Part shown: positions 1-12,716 of the stretch, one piece after another
Layout of the letters: every line of letters starts with the position of its first letter
Position numbering within the stretch: the first letter of the stretch is position 1
Assembly (NCBI GenBank): GCA_026225945.1
Contig: JAMJFZ010003163.1
Coordinates: forward strand, 16,227,501 to 16,291,500
DNA length: 64,000 bases
From: Cricetomys ansorgei
Lineage: Eukaryota > Chordata > Mammalia > Rodentia > Nesomyidae
Direction: 5' to 3'
Made by a program: the position numbers and the translations under genes
Notes under the pieces: model-generated
What the model was told of the DNA's origin: nothing
Databases searched by the model: none
The model's input: the letters and a program-made list of their open reading frames with translations, nothing else

Positions 1-529
1 CCCTATGGGCAGCCTGGCCCCGGAGGCTGTCAGCACTGAGTAGCTCACACCCCCATTTCATCTCCAGCAGATCCTGTTCTGAGCCTGAGGACAGTTGGGA
101 GCTGGCCTTTTCTATAAAGATCAGCCAGTGAGGAAAATGTGCCACTGGTGGCTCCAACTTCTGTGAGGTTCTTCAAGAGTGAGTCCCTGGACAACGCACA
201 CCCTCAGGAGCCAGGGACATTCTGCCTCCGGGATCCATTCCTTGTCCTTTGTGCCCTCTTTGGCCTCAAACTTGCGTTTCTCCTCCAGGCCTCATGCCTG
301 ACTGTGCCTGGGTCAGCTTCAAGCTTCAGAGAAAGTACGCACCACAGGCTCCCCAGCCTCTGGCAGGCACAGTTTCCCTGGAGAGATCTGGAACATGACT
401 CCTGCTGCTTGGGACCAAGCCCTCAATGCCCATCTGCAGCTCAGGTGCAGGGAGGCCTGGCCCCAGCTCTTCGTTTCCTATGGAGCAAACGTCAGCCCTT
501 CTGGCCACCTAGGCACAACTCCTAGGGAG

Positions 530-623
530 GTCTTTCTCTGTCAGGGTGCTCTCAAACTGGCAATTCTTCTGCCCTGGCATCCTGAGTGCTGGGATTACAA
601 GTATGTACCACTATACCTGGCCA
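530..623 (-). mobile_element. B1-like SINE fragment
   Basis: TGAGTGCTGGGATTACAAG followed by TGTACCACTATACCTGGCC is the reversed 5' part of a B1-type (7SL-derived) SINE; it is truncated and diverged. Confidence 0.65.
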
Positions 624-857
624 GCGCTCCTTCTTCTACCGGAGGACAAACCCTAGGGAGCCCGCCCCCCCAGGAAGATGACATCCTTGCTCATCCCACT
701 GCAGGGGTGGAGAACGGGGTCTCCCCTCTGCTCCGACAGTGACTGGCTCAGCTCAGGGCTTCCGTGTCCAGCCAGGCATTGCACGCATGCTGTGTCTGAC
801 CCTCTAACTACTCACAAGGGAACAGTTGTCACCTCAGGGCCATTTTGCTACCCATCC

Positions 858-1006
858 TAGAAGACACTGGCAATACCTAGAGACATTTTTAAGGCTGGAA
901 GATGCTATTGGCATCAAGTGGGTAGCTACAAATCCATATCCTGTAGTTCACAGGATGGAAGCTCGTTCTCAGCTCAGAGCTAACAGTACTGTCTCTGGGA
1001 AACTTT
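858..1006 (+). mobile_element. MER5A-like hAT-Charlie DNA transposon fragment
   Basis: Recognisable landmarks in order: TGGCAATACCTAGAGACATTT, GGCATCAAGTGGGTAG, then CCTGTAGTTCACAGGATG. Diverged and non-coding; an old mammal-wide element, so present before rodents arose. Confidence 0.65.
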
Positions 1007-1012
1007 GATGCA

Positions 1013-1145
1013 AAGGAAGTTTTATTCTACCCATTCTACAGGTGAGTCCAGTGAGGTTCTGTGCAGGGAAGTGGGTCATCCAAAGCCACCTACTACAGTG
1101 GCCATGCCTGGAGGCAGAGTCCTATCTGTCTGACCCAAGAGCCTT
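1013..1145 (-). mobile_element. MIR SINE, reverse orientation
   Basis: Order of landmarks fits a reversed MIR: CCCATTCTACAGGTGAG, GTTCTGTGCAGGGAAGTGGG, CCAAAGCCACC and a final CTGTCTGACCCAAGAGCC. Ancient and diverged. Confidence 0.6.
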
Positions 1146-1563
1146 TGCCAGGCTCATGGCTCTCTTTCTCCAAGTAAAAGTTAGCTCAGGTCTCTCGCAA
1201 ATGCTCCACGGTTTTCGAAGATGCACTCTCCCTAAGGGGCACTCAAGACTCCCATCTTTTCTCCCAGGCATTCCCATTCTAAGCTCCCTGGACTTTTCAG
1301 AACTCAGGCTGAGATCGAGGTCAGACTGCAGGCCTGCTTACCACAGAGTGTCCTGGCTGAAGCTCCGTCATGTGCCCTCTGAAAGCACTACAGGATCAGC
1401 CAGATTCTCGGTACTGGACTCTCACTGTTCTAGTTCTTGGACACCCTTGGCCCTTGTCAGAGCTGTGGAAGCAGCTGTCCCCCATACAGCAGACTCCTGC
1501 CTCACTCAAGTCCACGGCCCAAGTGGGACTGTACTGTCCTTTCTGCTGCACTTCATCTCCTTC

Positions 1564-1710
1564 CTTTTTATGAGGGTTCCAAGAATCAAACTTAGGTCAT
1601 CAAACCTGTGTGGTAAGCACTTTACTCCCAAGGGTCATTAACACCTGATCCTCCTGCCTCCACCTCCCAAATGCTGGGATTATAGGCACACGCTGCCACG
1701 CCCAGCTCCT
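1564..1710 (-). mobile_element. Composite SINE remnant (B3-like plus B1)
   Basis: A B3/RSINE-like piece (ATCAAACTTAGGTCATCAAA ... GGTAAGCACTTTACTC) runs into a reversed B1 (AATGCTGGGATTATAGGC). Such fusions are typical of rodent introns. Confidence 0.55.
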
Positions 1711-4522
1711 GTTCCACTTCAGTCACGTCGGACCCAGAGCTCTGGTTCTACCCATCAGCCTTTGTCCCTAATGACCTGCCAGATCAGATACACTATTCCT
1801 CTACATGGCTCCTTCTACCGTTCCTGCACACTCTGAAGATGACAGATCAGAAGCATTGCAAAAATGGTCAGTGGCTGCCCAGAGTCCCTATCTGTGACCT
1901 GGACTCCTGGAGTCTTTTGTGCTAGGTACCCTTTTAGGGAATGACTCTTTGGTTCTAGGCAGCATCAGGACCAAAGAACAGGCTTTCCAGTTCTGCAGGG
2001 GTGCCAATGAGAGCCAAGCAACAGGCTCTTCCCTCACGTCTATGGCCTGTCTGGCTCCCATCCCATTCTTTCCTCAGACAGGAAATGGAACAGTCCCACA
2101 GATCACAGCCTCGTGGCTTCTCTCTGGGCTCTGAGCAGCTAGGACACAGAACAGAGGCCCCTGCCTCCTCCAGAGCCTGAGTCCTGCAAGAATGTCTGAA
2201 TGGACAACCCCACCTGATGGGGCTAGTCACAAGATTCAGACATATTTGTAGAAGTAAGTTTCATCAGGCCCGTGGCATCTGAGTTCTGGTTGGGGTACAA
2301 GTTAAGATATTAAAACATCCAAGTCTGTGACTCTGCGTTACAGAGGGGTTGTGGGCTGAAAGGAGTCTACAAGCTGGCCCAGCACATTGCTTGCCTCTTA
2401 CAAATGGTGGCGTTCTTGCCTCCCTGAGTCATCTCCCCACTGGGCCTGCAACTTCACCATGCTCATTTGTCTGCTCCTTCTCTACCCCTGAAACACTGCG
2501 AGCCAGGTCCTTTCCTCCTGCCCTTGCATCACTGTAAGTGCTGCCGAAACAAGTGCTCAGGCTGGGGTGGAAGGGAGAACTATTAGAATACCTTCTGGAG
2601 TAGTCTGTAATTTCCCCTATATGGACATTTTCCTGAAAAGCTGATCTGTAACCCAGGATTACTCAGGTGGTCAGGAAGGTGTTTCTGTAGGCTCTAGGTC
2701 AGTGGTTCTTAACATAGGTGCTCTGGCCAGCCATCCAGGAGCAGGACTTTGGGAGACCCTTGGGTTCTTAGGCTCCACCTTTGCTGAAACAAGCTGAAGG
2801 CTGAAACCTCTGGCTGACTCTTTACATATACTAAGTCGGAGGTCTGCTGCTCTACTGTGGTCAGGGAAAGCACAGCACAGCCTCTGTTCCCCAATAAACC
2901 AGCCTCTTCCCCAGCATCTCACAGCTCCCCTCAGAAGCCCATGGGCCCCTGCAGCAGGCTTTTCTCTTAGTCTCAGGCTACAAAGGAAACCCTGGGAGGA
3001 TTCCCTACTCCCCACTGTTAGTTACACTCAGCAAGGTGTCTGCTTACATCTCTGTCTGCAAGTACCTGTCTTGAGAAAATAACGCTAGGCAAAGTGAAAG
3101 CTCCATGTTAAACAGTCGGGGCGCAGGAGAGGCTCAGAACCCAGCCCTCCGGAGAGAGAAGCCAAACTCATTCTTTCCTCAGGGTCCCATGGTTAAAGAT
3201 GGCTGTTTTCATTGACCTCAAATTCCTAGGTCCTGCTCATCTGGACTCCAAGCCTGGCTGCCTCTGCAGGAGAAAAGGCAGGCTAGGCAGCCTCTCTCTG
3301 GAGTCTGCTCTATTTCTGAAGTGGTAACCAGGGCCTAGTTCTACATGTCCACCCCACTAAGATGGGCAGTGTCTATCCAGAGAAGCAGGAAGGCCACCAA
3401 CATGCTAAGGAGCTGTAGAGTCAGCAAGAAAACCCCTCAAGGGGTAAAGTGGGGAAAAAGACGAGGACAGCAGAAGCACAGGGATGGGGAGAGCAAGCCA
3501 GAGGAAATAGGGTCAGTCCCAGGGTAGACAGAGAGCCAGGATGTAGACCCTAGCCCAGTCAGACTCCAGAACCAGCAAACATCCACTCTTCCCAGAGCAC
3601 ATCAAGGCAGCTTGGCTGAACAACAGAGGAGCACCGCTGTTCCCTGGACTGCGTTTGGTGTTCTCCCAACCTGCTTTCCGAGCCCTCTGAGCATCCTCCT
3701 GCTTCTGACAGCCAGGCAACCTGCACTGGCTAAGAGAAGTCCTGGGGTCTTCATGCCACTGGGCTGCAGAAGTCACCAGAGGTCTGGACCACCACGTCCC
3801 ATCTCAAGTGACCCCTAGAGACTGAGTATGTCCTGCCAGCATCACTGGTCCATTATCTTCCTGGGTAATTCCTTTGCTGAGCACCTTGAGTGCACCAGAC
3901 CCTGGGGCTGGCTAATGGAGAAGGAATCCACAGGGAGCCCTCCTGACCCCAGGGTCAGAAGAGCTTTGCTCTAAAACCATAATAGCATGGGAGCCTTTTG
4001 TTAAGAGTCCTGGCATAGGAATTTTCACACAGGCTTCTCATGTGGGCCCACTGACAGCAGGAGACAGATTTGATGGCCATGACTAAGAAGAAGGAAGTGC
4101 TCCTGGGATCTGTCCGGTGGGGGCCAAGGATGCCTCGCACAGAGTCCAGGGCAGCCTCGAATCAAAGGAAATAAGCAGCCCAAATGTCAACAGTGATGAG
4201 CCAGGCACACTCAGGTACAGAGTCTGTCAAATCCTTGCCCCTCTAGATTTCAGGAGAGGTGGGGGGCCAAGACCTACATCAGACAAATTATAGGCTCATT
4301 CCTGCTGGGAACCAATGGGTCAACAGGAAGGACAAGGAGCCTCTGCAGGGAGGGCTGGGCAGCTGCCCCACCTCTCCAGACCCTAACAGACAGGCCCTAG
4401 CACAGTTCTCAGACCCTGGCCCCGAGCCCACTGAAATTGATCACAAAGTAGATTCTTTGGCTCTCTGCAGCTCCAACTCCACGAATGTTCCTGACTTCTT
4501 TCCCCTTCTCCTTGTGAGCCCA

Positions 4523-4563
4523 TAGACAGACGGACGGACGGACGGACAGACAGACGGACAGAC
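4523..4563. repeat. (GACG/GACA)n tetranucleotide repeat
   Basis: About ten GACG/GACA units, 45 bp inside intron 8 from the exon 8 donor. It is part of the open frame that continues past exon 8. Confidence 0.95.
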
Positions 4564-4606
4564 CAATCGATGAGGCTACGGGGCCTCCTGGGCCCTCTGG
4601 ACTCAC

Positions 4607-4782
4607 CTGTCCGGTGGCCTGACCCGAGCCGTCAGAGCACACGAACTGCACAAACTCCTTCAGCGAGTCCTGCCCGTGGTGGTGGTGGTAGCGGATGGTC
4701 GGGTGTGTGAAGTACGGGCTGGACTGCTGGATGATGGACGTGGAGGGGAAGTGCAGCGCTGACGCCGTGGCCCGGGGGCTCC
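4607..4782 (-). CDS. Nfix: Nfix exon 8 (176 bp): start of transactivation region
   Basis: Completes G360 and encodes residues 361-418 ([58 protein letters not shown]), ending in phase 0. The four-histidine run followed by [13 protein letters not shown] is the most useful NFIX-specific marker; the matching NFIA segment differs. It belongs to the C-terminal transcription-modulation domain. Acceptor: TGCGCACAG. Donor: ACAG followed by GTGAGT. The next exon, expected to begin PNGSGQG, is not in the window. The frame remains open past the donor for 65 more codons, to a TGA at 4411-4409. Confidence 0.97.
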
Positions 4783-6918
<2,136 letters not shown>

Positions 6919-7747
6919 TCAGGGGTGCAGTCTGGCTACGATTGCTTCTGAAAAGAGGAAAATGAGGCCCCTGGTAACACAGGGAGAGTATGCCGTGCAA
7001 GGGTGGCAAAGGAAGGCATCCTGCTCCCCGGCAGTTGATAAAGGACTACAAGGGGGTGCAGGGCTAGCACCTAGGATGGGGTGCATGAGGAGCCCACAGG
7101 AGCCAGATGGAGAGCCAGGAGTGGTGGCCAACGAAAGGGACCAGAGGGACCAGGAAGGGAGGTATAGGCTGGGGTCTGTGAAGGCTACTCTGGAGAAAAG
7201 GAAGAGGGAGAGCATAGTTAGAGCCCTCCAGAAGGGTGCAACATCTAATGAGAGAACAAAGACAGGAGCCAGAGAGCTTGGAGGACCCTGGGGGCAGAGC
7301 CGGACGGTAAGGACTATCTTAGCCACAGAGCTCAGAGAGTGGGTTTCTTCTCTGCCCTGATGCCAAAGGCCAGGGTGGCATTCAGCCAGAGGCAGGGGCA
7401 CAGAAAAGACCCTGTTTGGGCTTTGCCTCTAAGAGTCGGAGATTGCAAGCCAATGTCATCTCTGTCCAGTGTGCACAGCAGCAAGCCAGAGACCGGCCAC
7501 CAGGGCTCCCAGGGGCACACCCTTTTGTTATCTCTTGTCATGGGCTGAGCTTCAAGGCCATGCCCAGGCTGACCAGGTGAAGCTGAGGTGAGGCAGACTT
7601 TGAGCTCTCTTATCTCTGAGGGATAAAACTAGTTGGTTTTGATGGGGAGTGGGGAGCTGCAGAACAGAAAACCAGAGTTTTAACCACAGAGAGAAGTGGC
7701 GGGGGAAGGGTGAGCTCCCAGCGACCAGCAGAGGTGTTATCAGGCGG

Positions 7748-7864
7748 CAGCTGTGTGCCACCTGATAGCTGGCATGGTGAGGAGGCGGGGAGTGCCCCAC
7801 CAGCTGTGCACAGCTGTCCCCGCTGCTGCACAGTGCCTACCCAGCTGTTCCCATCCTGCAGCTG
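7748..7864. promoter_or_regulatory. E-box cluster in intron 6
   Basis: Five CAGCTG E-boxes at 7748-7753, 7801-7806, 7811-7816, 7842-7847 and 7859-7864, plus CACCTG at 7759-7764, all in 117 bp. Two are spaced exactly 10 bp apart. CAGCTG/CACCTG is bound by myogenic and neurogenic bHLH factors. A TTAATTGG motif follows at about 7871. Enhancer function is inferred. Confidence 0.4.
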
Positions 7865-8828
7865 GGCTGCTTAATTGGCGATTTGTCGCAGCCCAGGGAA
7901 ACAACGACAAGTTGGGGGGTAAGGGATCCTGGGGGTGCAGTGCATGGCAGGACTGCCAGAAGCAACAGAAATGGCAGGCAGTAGAGCAGACAGAGAAGAA
8001 AGACCACAGAAGCCTGGCGAGGAGGCTCTTGAGAACATGGAGAATCGTTGGCAGTCAGCAAGCCTTCAAGGTACCCTGGTAGCAGTCCTTGCAGAAGATG
8101 TCCACCTGCCCAGGGCCAGGCCTGGCTGGGATCTGGGCTACAGCACTCTCCAGCCTTCTCAACTCCCTCTCTGTCGACCTCCAGCGATTTCCCTGGGGAT
8201 GTGTGTAGGTCACACTGGCTCAGGCCTGTCTGCCACAGGGAGGCCCCAAGAGGGACCTCAAGTCATACTGGGGTGCCTTCTCACAGAGCACAGTCTCCTC
8301 TGGTGCTTTAGAGGGTCTCCCAAGACCAGGAAGTAAAGTTTGCTGTCTTTGCACAGGAAACAGAGCCAAAGCCAGGGGCTGCAGTGGCTCCCTCCGCCCA
8401 GTCTCTACCAGACAAGTTGCCATCAGACCAGACCCTACCTTAAACAATAAAGCCTGGTCCCCAGCGCCATTCAGAGTGTCTCCAGCTCTATCTAGAGAGG
8501 GCAAAGGTCTGTACACACTGTACAGAAACAGGTCTGCACTTGTGGGTCCCAAGTCTTCAAGGACACTCATGGCTTCGGGTGTACATGGCACACATTCTTC
8601 CCCTACTTCTAGGCTGCCCACAGGATCAGCCTGCATTGGAGCTGCCCATGGCTGGGCTCAACAGGAAGCCAGCTCAGGGAGGATTGGGAAGGTCTGAGCT
8701 GCTTCCTCTGGGCTCTTCAGAATCTCTGCTCTCTGCTAGCTTCTCAAGACAGTTCTGCCCTTCCAACCTCAGTTCTGAGCCTCTTTGTAAAGCTGGACCT
8801 CAAGGCTAGGGTTAGCCCACCTCAAATC

Positions 8829-9172
8829 TATCTCCCCAGGGGCATCTGGCAATGTCTGAGGACATTTATAGTCATCCAAACAGGGTGGCCAGATGCGGCG
8901 ATGCACCCTGCAATCCCAGAGCTTGAGAAGCTGAGATTAGGGCATTCAGAGTTTGAGGCCAGCCTGGCTATTACACAGCTAGGCCTTGTCTCAAAACAAA
9001 AACAACCAACTAAAGAAGGGGGTAAATGTCTACTACTGGCATCTAGTGGTGGAGCCGGGATGCTGCTGAGCACCTTCCAATATAAGGGCAGCCCCTACTA
9101 CAGAAAGCACAAGGCCTCAAATGCAACCCTGGGCCCAGCTGGGAAAGTGGTTTAATTCTGAGAACCACTAAG
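8829..9172 (+). mobile_element. MER5A-like DNA transposon split by a SINE
   Basis: The left part (CAGGGGCATCTGGCAATGTC ... GACATTTATAGTCATCC) and right part (CTACTGGCATCTAGTGGTGG ... GGATGCTGCTGAGCACC ... AATTCTGAGAACCAC) are consecutive segments of one MER5A. They are separated by a B1-type insertion at about 8884-9010. Confidence 0.7.
8884..9010 (+). mobile_element. B1-type SINE nested in MER5A
   Basis: GTGGCCAGATGCGGCGATGC ... AGTTTGAGGCCAGCCTGGC ... CTTGTCTCAAAACAAAAAC is a diverged plus-strand B1 with a short A-rich tail. Confidence 0.7.
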
Positions 9173-9406
9173 CTGGGCAGGTCTCTAGAGGCCAGAGGTC
9201 TATGAAGAAGAGGCCATGCCCTTAATAAATAGCACTGGGTGCTCGGTAGCCATCTGCCCTACCCACCATGCCCACGGGTCAGCTAACGTCTCGGATGGCT
9301 GGCTCCTCATCCCACTCCTCCCCTTCAGCATGGTCTGCCACCCTTAGGACCAAGAGCCTGCAAGTGCCACCTGACAAAAGAGGCCATAGGGAAGGATAGG
9401 CTGCTA

Positions 9407-9709
<303 letters not shown>

Positions 9710-9841
9710 TCACAGGCTACTGGGAGATCACTGAGGGCCCATCAAAGAACAGGCAAAACCTTCACGCCTTCTGTGCCCTATCTCCTATTTCCCATCAGCT
9801 CTCAGCTGTGCCATGAAACTCAGTCATTAAAAAGTATTTTA

Positions 9842-9961
9842 AGCCAACAAGTGGTAGCACACATCTGTAATCTTAATACTCAGAAGGCTGACACAGGAGG
9901 ATTGCAGTGAATTCCAGGCCAGCTAGTTGGACCTGTCTCAAAAAACAAAAATAAATAAATG
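9842..9961 (+). mobile_element. B1-like SINE
   Basis: GTGGTAGCACACATCTGTAA ... TTCCAGGCCAGC ... CCTGTCTCAAAAAACAAAAA followed by an A-rich AAATAAATAAATG tail. Antisense to the gene. Confidence 0.7.
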
Positions 9962-10001
9962 AATAAATTCTAATGTAAGATTAAAAACAAACACCAAAGG
10001 C

Positions 10002-10165
10002 TGGAGAGATGGCTCAGCAGTTAAGAACATGTACTGTTCTTACAGAGAAAGTGAGTTTGGTTCCCAGCACTCACGTCAGGGAGCTGTAACTCCAGCTCCA
10101 AAGCCTCTGGCCACGTGTGGATACCCACGCACAGACATGTATAATTTCAAATGAATCTTTAAAAA
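10002..10165 (+). mobile_element. B2 SINE
   Basis: GGCTGGAGAGATGGCTCAGC with AGTTAAGAACATGTACTG and TTCCCAGCACTCACGT is the tRNA-Lys-derived head of B2. B2 marks the genome as muroid rodent. Confidence 0.85.
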
Positions 10166-10167
10166 AT

Positions 10168-10330
10168 CGTCAGGCATGGTGGTGCATGCCTTTAATCTCA
10201 GCATTCGGGAGGCAGAAGCAGGTGGATCTCTGAGTTCAAGGCCAGCCTGGTTTACAGAGTGAGTTCCAAGTCAGCCAAGGCTACACAGAGAAACCCTGTC
10301 TCGAAAAAACAAAACAATAAAAATAAATCT
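10168..10330 (+). mobile_element. B1 SINE
   Basis: GGCATGGTGGTGCATGCCTT ... GAGTTCAAGGCCAGCCTGG ... GAGAAACCCTGTCTCG then an A-rich tail. Near-complete. Confidence 0.9.
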
Positions 10331-10387
10331 TAAAAAATTCAAAAGAAAAAGCTTCATGGTAAACAAAAATGTTTCAGTTAAAAAGGA

Positions 10388-10577
10388 AAGACTCAGCCCA
10401 GTAGTGGTGGTGGTGGCACACACCTTTAATCCTAGCATTCAGAGGCAAGGGAGGCGGATCCCTGAGAGTTTGAGGCCAGCCTGGTCTCCAGAGTGAGTTC
10501 CAGGACAGCCAGAGTTACAACAGAGAAACCCTGTCTCGAAAAACCGAAAAAAAAAAAAAAAAGAAAAAAGAAAGAAA
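10388..10577 (+). mobile_element. B1 SINE with long poly(A)
   Basis: GGTGGCACACACCTTTAATC ... CAGCCAGAGTTACAACAGAG ... CCCTGTCTCGAAAAACC and a long A tract (10549-10578), suggesting a recent insertion. The GAGTTACAACAGAG variant recurs in the B1 at 38432. Confidence 0.9.
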
Positions 10578-10677
10578 GACTAGACTCAACTTTCCCATGC
10601 AAAATCTAGCCCTGACTCGCAGCTTTCTCTCCCACGCATGTCTCTCTTAGAGCTGCAGGGGCCACAGTCTGGCTTAC

Positions 10678-10798
10678 CTGGTGGAAGGAGGGGAGGTGAT
10701 GGACCGCCGCCCCAGGGTCACTTGGTTTATGTTGTAGTAACTGGGGCTCTCCAGGTCCGCCAGTGAGAAGTTGGGCCCTGATGCAGTTGCAACAGGAG
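10678..10798 (-). CDS. Nfix: Nfix exon 5 (121 bp)
   Basis: Completes T233 and encodes residues 234-272 ([17 protein letters not shown], then [20 protein letters not shown] and ST), plus two bases of S273. It contains the [17 protein letters not shown] block typical of NFI proteins and an Arg-Arg-Ser followed by SPP, a plausible phosphorylation stretch (inference). Acceptor: CTTCCTAG. Donor: CCAG followed by GTAAGC. It enters in phase 1 and leaves in phase 2, so skipping would shift the frame. Confidence 0.96.
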
Positions 10799-11148
10799 CT
10801 AGGAAGACAGAGAGGTTGGTGAGGTTGGATTATGCTGTTGGGGACCCCATGAGCCAGCTAGGCTGCCGTGAGTCACTTTCCAGAAGCCCAGGAAGAGCTC
10901 ACTGTGGTGTCTAGGCTGCTGGGAAGGCCCTTTCCTGGCTAGGATTTCCTGGTTGGGCTGTAAGGGAAGAGTCATTGGTTGTGGATTCCCCACCCTCACA
11001 GCAGAGGTTAGAGACCCTGGGTGTTCCTGCCAGCTCAGAGCCACTGGGTCAGAGAGTCCTCAAGATGTCATCAATAAAGCCCAATGAGATCTGGAAAACC
11101 ATTGTACCCTAGTCCCGGTTCCCTGGCCCTGATAGGAAAACAACTTAC
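10799..11148 (-). other. Intron 4
   Basis: 350 bp between exons 4 and 5, free of recognisable repeats. It begins GTAAGT and ends CTTCCTAG. Confidence 0.92.
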
Positions 11149-11223
11149 TCTGTGATACTCTCACCAGCTCTGTCACATTCCAGACCCCAGAAGTCACAAA
11201 GCAGTCCTGGAAGCTTAAGTGCC
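11149..11223 (-). CDS. Nfix: Nfix exon 4 (75 bp)
   Basis: Completes G208 and encodes [20 protein letters not shown] then RVSQ, residues 209-232, plus the first base of T233. The segment is well conserved across NFI paralogues. Acceptor: CCTTCTTTAG. Donor: CAGA followed by GTAAGT, a near-perfect consensus. The length is a multiple of three with phase-1 borders, so skipping would be frame-neutral. No domain with a solved function is known to me for this part. Confidence 0.96.
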
Positions 11224-11450
11224 CTAAAGAAGGAAAATGGCTGGTGAGTGGAGCCAGATCAGGGTGGGGTGCTGACCCATCTCCCCAAAGTTCTCCCTGC
11301 TGGACTACCTCCCTTCAGGGCTTTCCTACTAGCCCTCAGGTGTCCCCTGGAAAGGGGTATACACCAGGATATACACATTCTCCCTCCTTGGATGGCAGCC
11401 CATGCCGGACGGCTAGGTGGAAGGGAAGGAGGACGGGACCGGGCACTGAC
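11224..11450 (-). other. Intron 3
   Basis: 227 bp between exons 3 and 4, free of recognisable repeats. It begins GTCAGT and ends CTTCTTTAG; exons 3 and 4 may be spliced as a pair. Confidence 0.92.
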
Positions 11451-11513
11451 CGTTGGGCAGTGGTTTGATGTCCGCATCTCCTTGCTGGTTTGAACTATCT
11501 GATTGTCCGGATT
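11451..11513 (-). CDS. Nfix: Nfix exon 3 (63 bp)
   Basis: Completes E187 and encodes [20 protein letters not shown], residues 188-207, plus the first base of G208. This polar, serine/glutamine-rich segment links the DNA-binding domain to the regulatory C-terminal half. Acceptor: TTCTTCTGCAG. Donor: AACG followed by GTCAGT, weaker than consensus because of C at intron position +3. The exon is a multiple of three with phase-1 borders, so skipping would keep the frame. It lies 43.5 kb downstream of exon 2 and only 227 bp upstream of exon 4. Confidence 0.96.
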
Positions 11514-12635
11514 CTGCAGAAGAAATAAACAAAGGAAAGGGTTAGGAGCAAAGTTTTATACAACCACTGGCCAAACAGTCACCCTTTAGCCTTGGCACTC
11601 ACCCCGGGCAGTAGACCCAGGGCTAGCCCAGGAGAACAGGGGAGAGGAAAGACAGTGTGCACTTCACTCCCAACATTTGGGCTGGATTGTCACTGTATGG
11701 GGGTAGGGGGGCTATCCCAGTCAGAGTGTGAGGTGGCATCTCTGGCCTCCACCATTAGATGCCAATATACATCTTAGTTGTGACAACCCAAACTACCTCC
11801 AGTAACTATTCAATGAGCCCCGAGGGACAGAGTTGCCATGGGTAGGTAGCACTGACCAAGAGTCAGAAGTCAGGAGGGCACCAAGGAAAGAAGCCAGTGA
11901 GGGGCACTGTCTGTAACAGAGCAGACTCCCGAGCCCTCCCTCCCCCAGAGGGGCATTCCCATCCTCAGGTTCATTAATTAATGCCGTGCTTGTGGGCTCA
12001 TGCCCCCTCCGCCTCACCTTTATGCTTATAAGCGACGCCTGGCAACCCGGAGGGGGGAGGTGTGCCCCGCTGCCACCCATTCTGTGCCAGCCTGTCTGGG
12101 TTGTCTCATGCCCCATTGCCACAGCTGCTCAGAGGGAGCCCTGAGACAAGGGCCTATTGTGTGGTGGAAGCTCACAGAGGGCTGGGGGCAGGGTGGAGTG
12201 TGTGTGTGAATATTTTGCAGAGCTTGAGAAAGCCCCCCACCCTTGCCCCCAGGTCCTCCAAAGCTTTGTGTATGCCAGGGGCAACATGGGGACCTCCAGA
12301 ATGCCTGCCTGGGCATGACAGCTGGTGAGAGGGTGGGAGTCTGGGGTAGGTTGTAGGGCTCTTGGTGAAGACTCAGCTATTCATAAGGACCACAGAGGTG
12401 GCATCTGACACTGTGCCCTGGTTCTGGACAAGCCTTTGTTGGGCTTTTCAGAGTGGCCTAGCCACCCAAATTCACCATCAGCTCCAAGTGTACCTGCTGG
12501 CTCCCAAGAGGGGTTGGTGGGCCCTGCTCTAAGAGCCATGGCCCTGTAGATTTGTGGCTGGGAGCACTGGCCAGGCTCCTGGGCTATTTAACGGTATGAT
12601 GGGTAGAAGGCTATCACACTCTGGGGCCCTGCTGT

Positions 12636-12716
12636 TCTTATGGCAGTACTGGGGATTGAACTTAGGGCCTCATGCATGTAAGACCAGAGCTCTGCCACTG
12701 AGTTACAGCCCCAGTC
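12636..12716 (-). mobile_element. ID-type SINE, reverse
   Basis: AGTACTGGGGATTGAACTTA ... CTCTGCCACTGAGTTACAGC is a reversed ID unit. Not a functional tRNA gene. Confidence 0.7.

Larger units (their letters stand above)
1..4606 (-). other. Intron 8 (partial)
   Basis: No exon on either strand is supported. I looked for the exon encoding the proline-rich stretch that follows exon 8 and did not see it, so the intron continues beyond position 1. It contains a B1-like fragment, a MER5A, a MIR and a SINE composite (listed separately), and a GAC-rich tetranucleotide repeat just inside the exon 8 donor. The rest is unremarkable single-copy-looking sequence. Confidence 0.85.

Noticed and set aside
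1042..1641. Plus-strand open frame of about 200 codons
   Set aside because: It runs through a reversed MIR and into a SINE composite, has no recognisable protein and no splice or promoter support; chance opening in GC-rich intron.
1..4600. C-terminal Nfix exons in the first 4.6 kb
   Set aside because: I looked for codons of the proline-rich segment and the conserved QQSQSWFL end on the minus strand and found none.
12636..12716. tRNA-like sequences (also at 5222, 10002, 39658, 40067 and 46515)
   Set aside because: A/B-box-like parts belong to ID, B2 and B3 SINEs; the tRNA fold is decayed and A-rich tails or SINE bodies follow.
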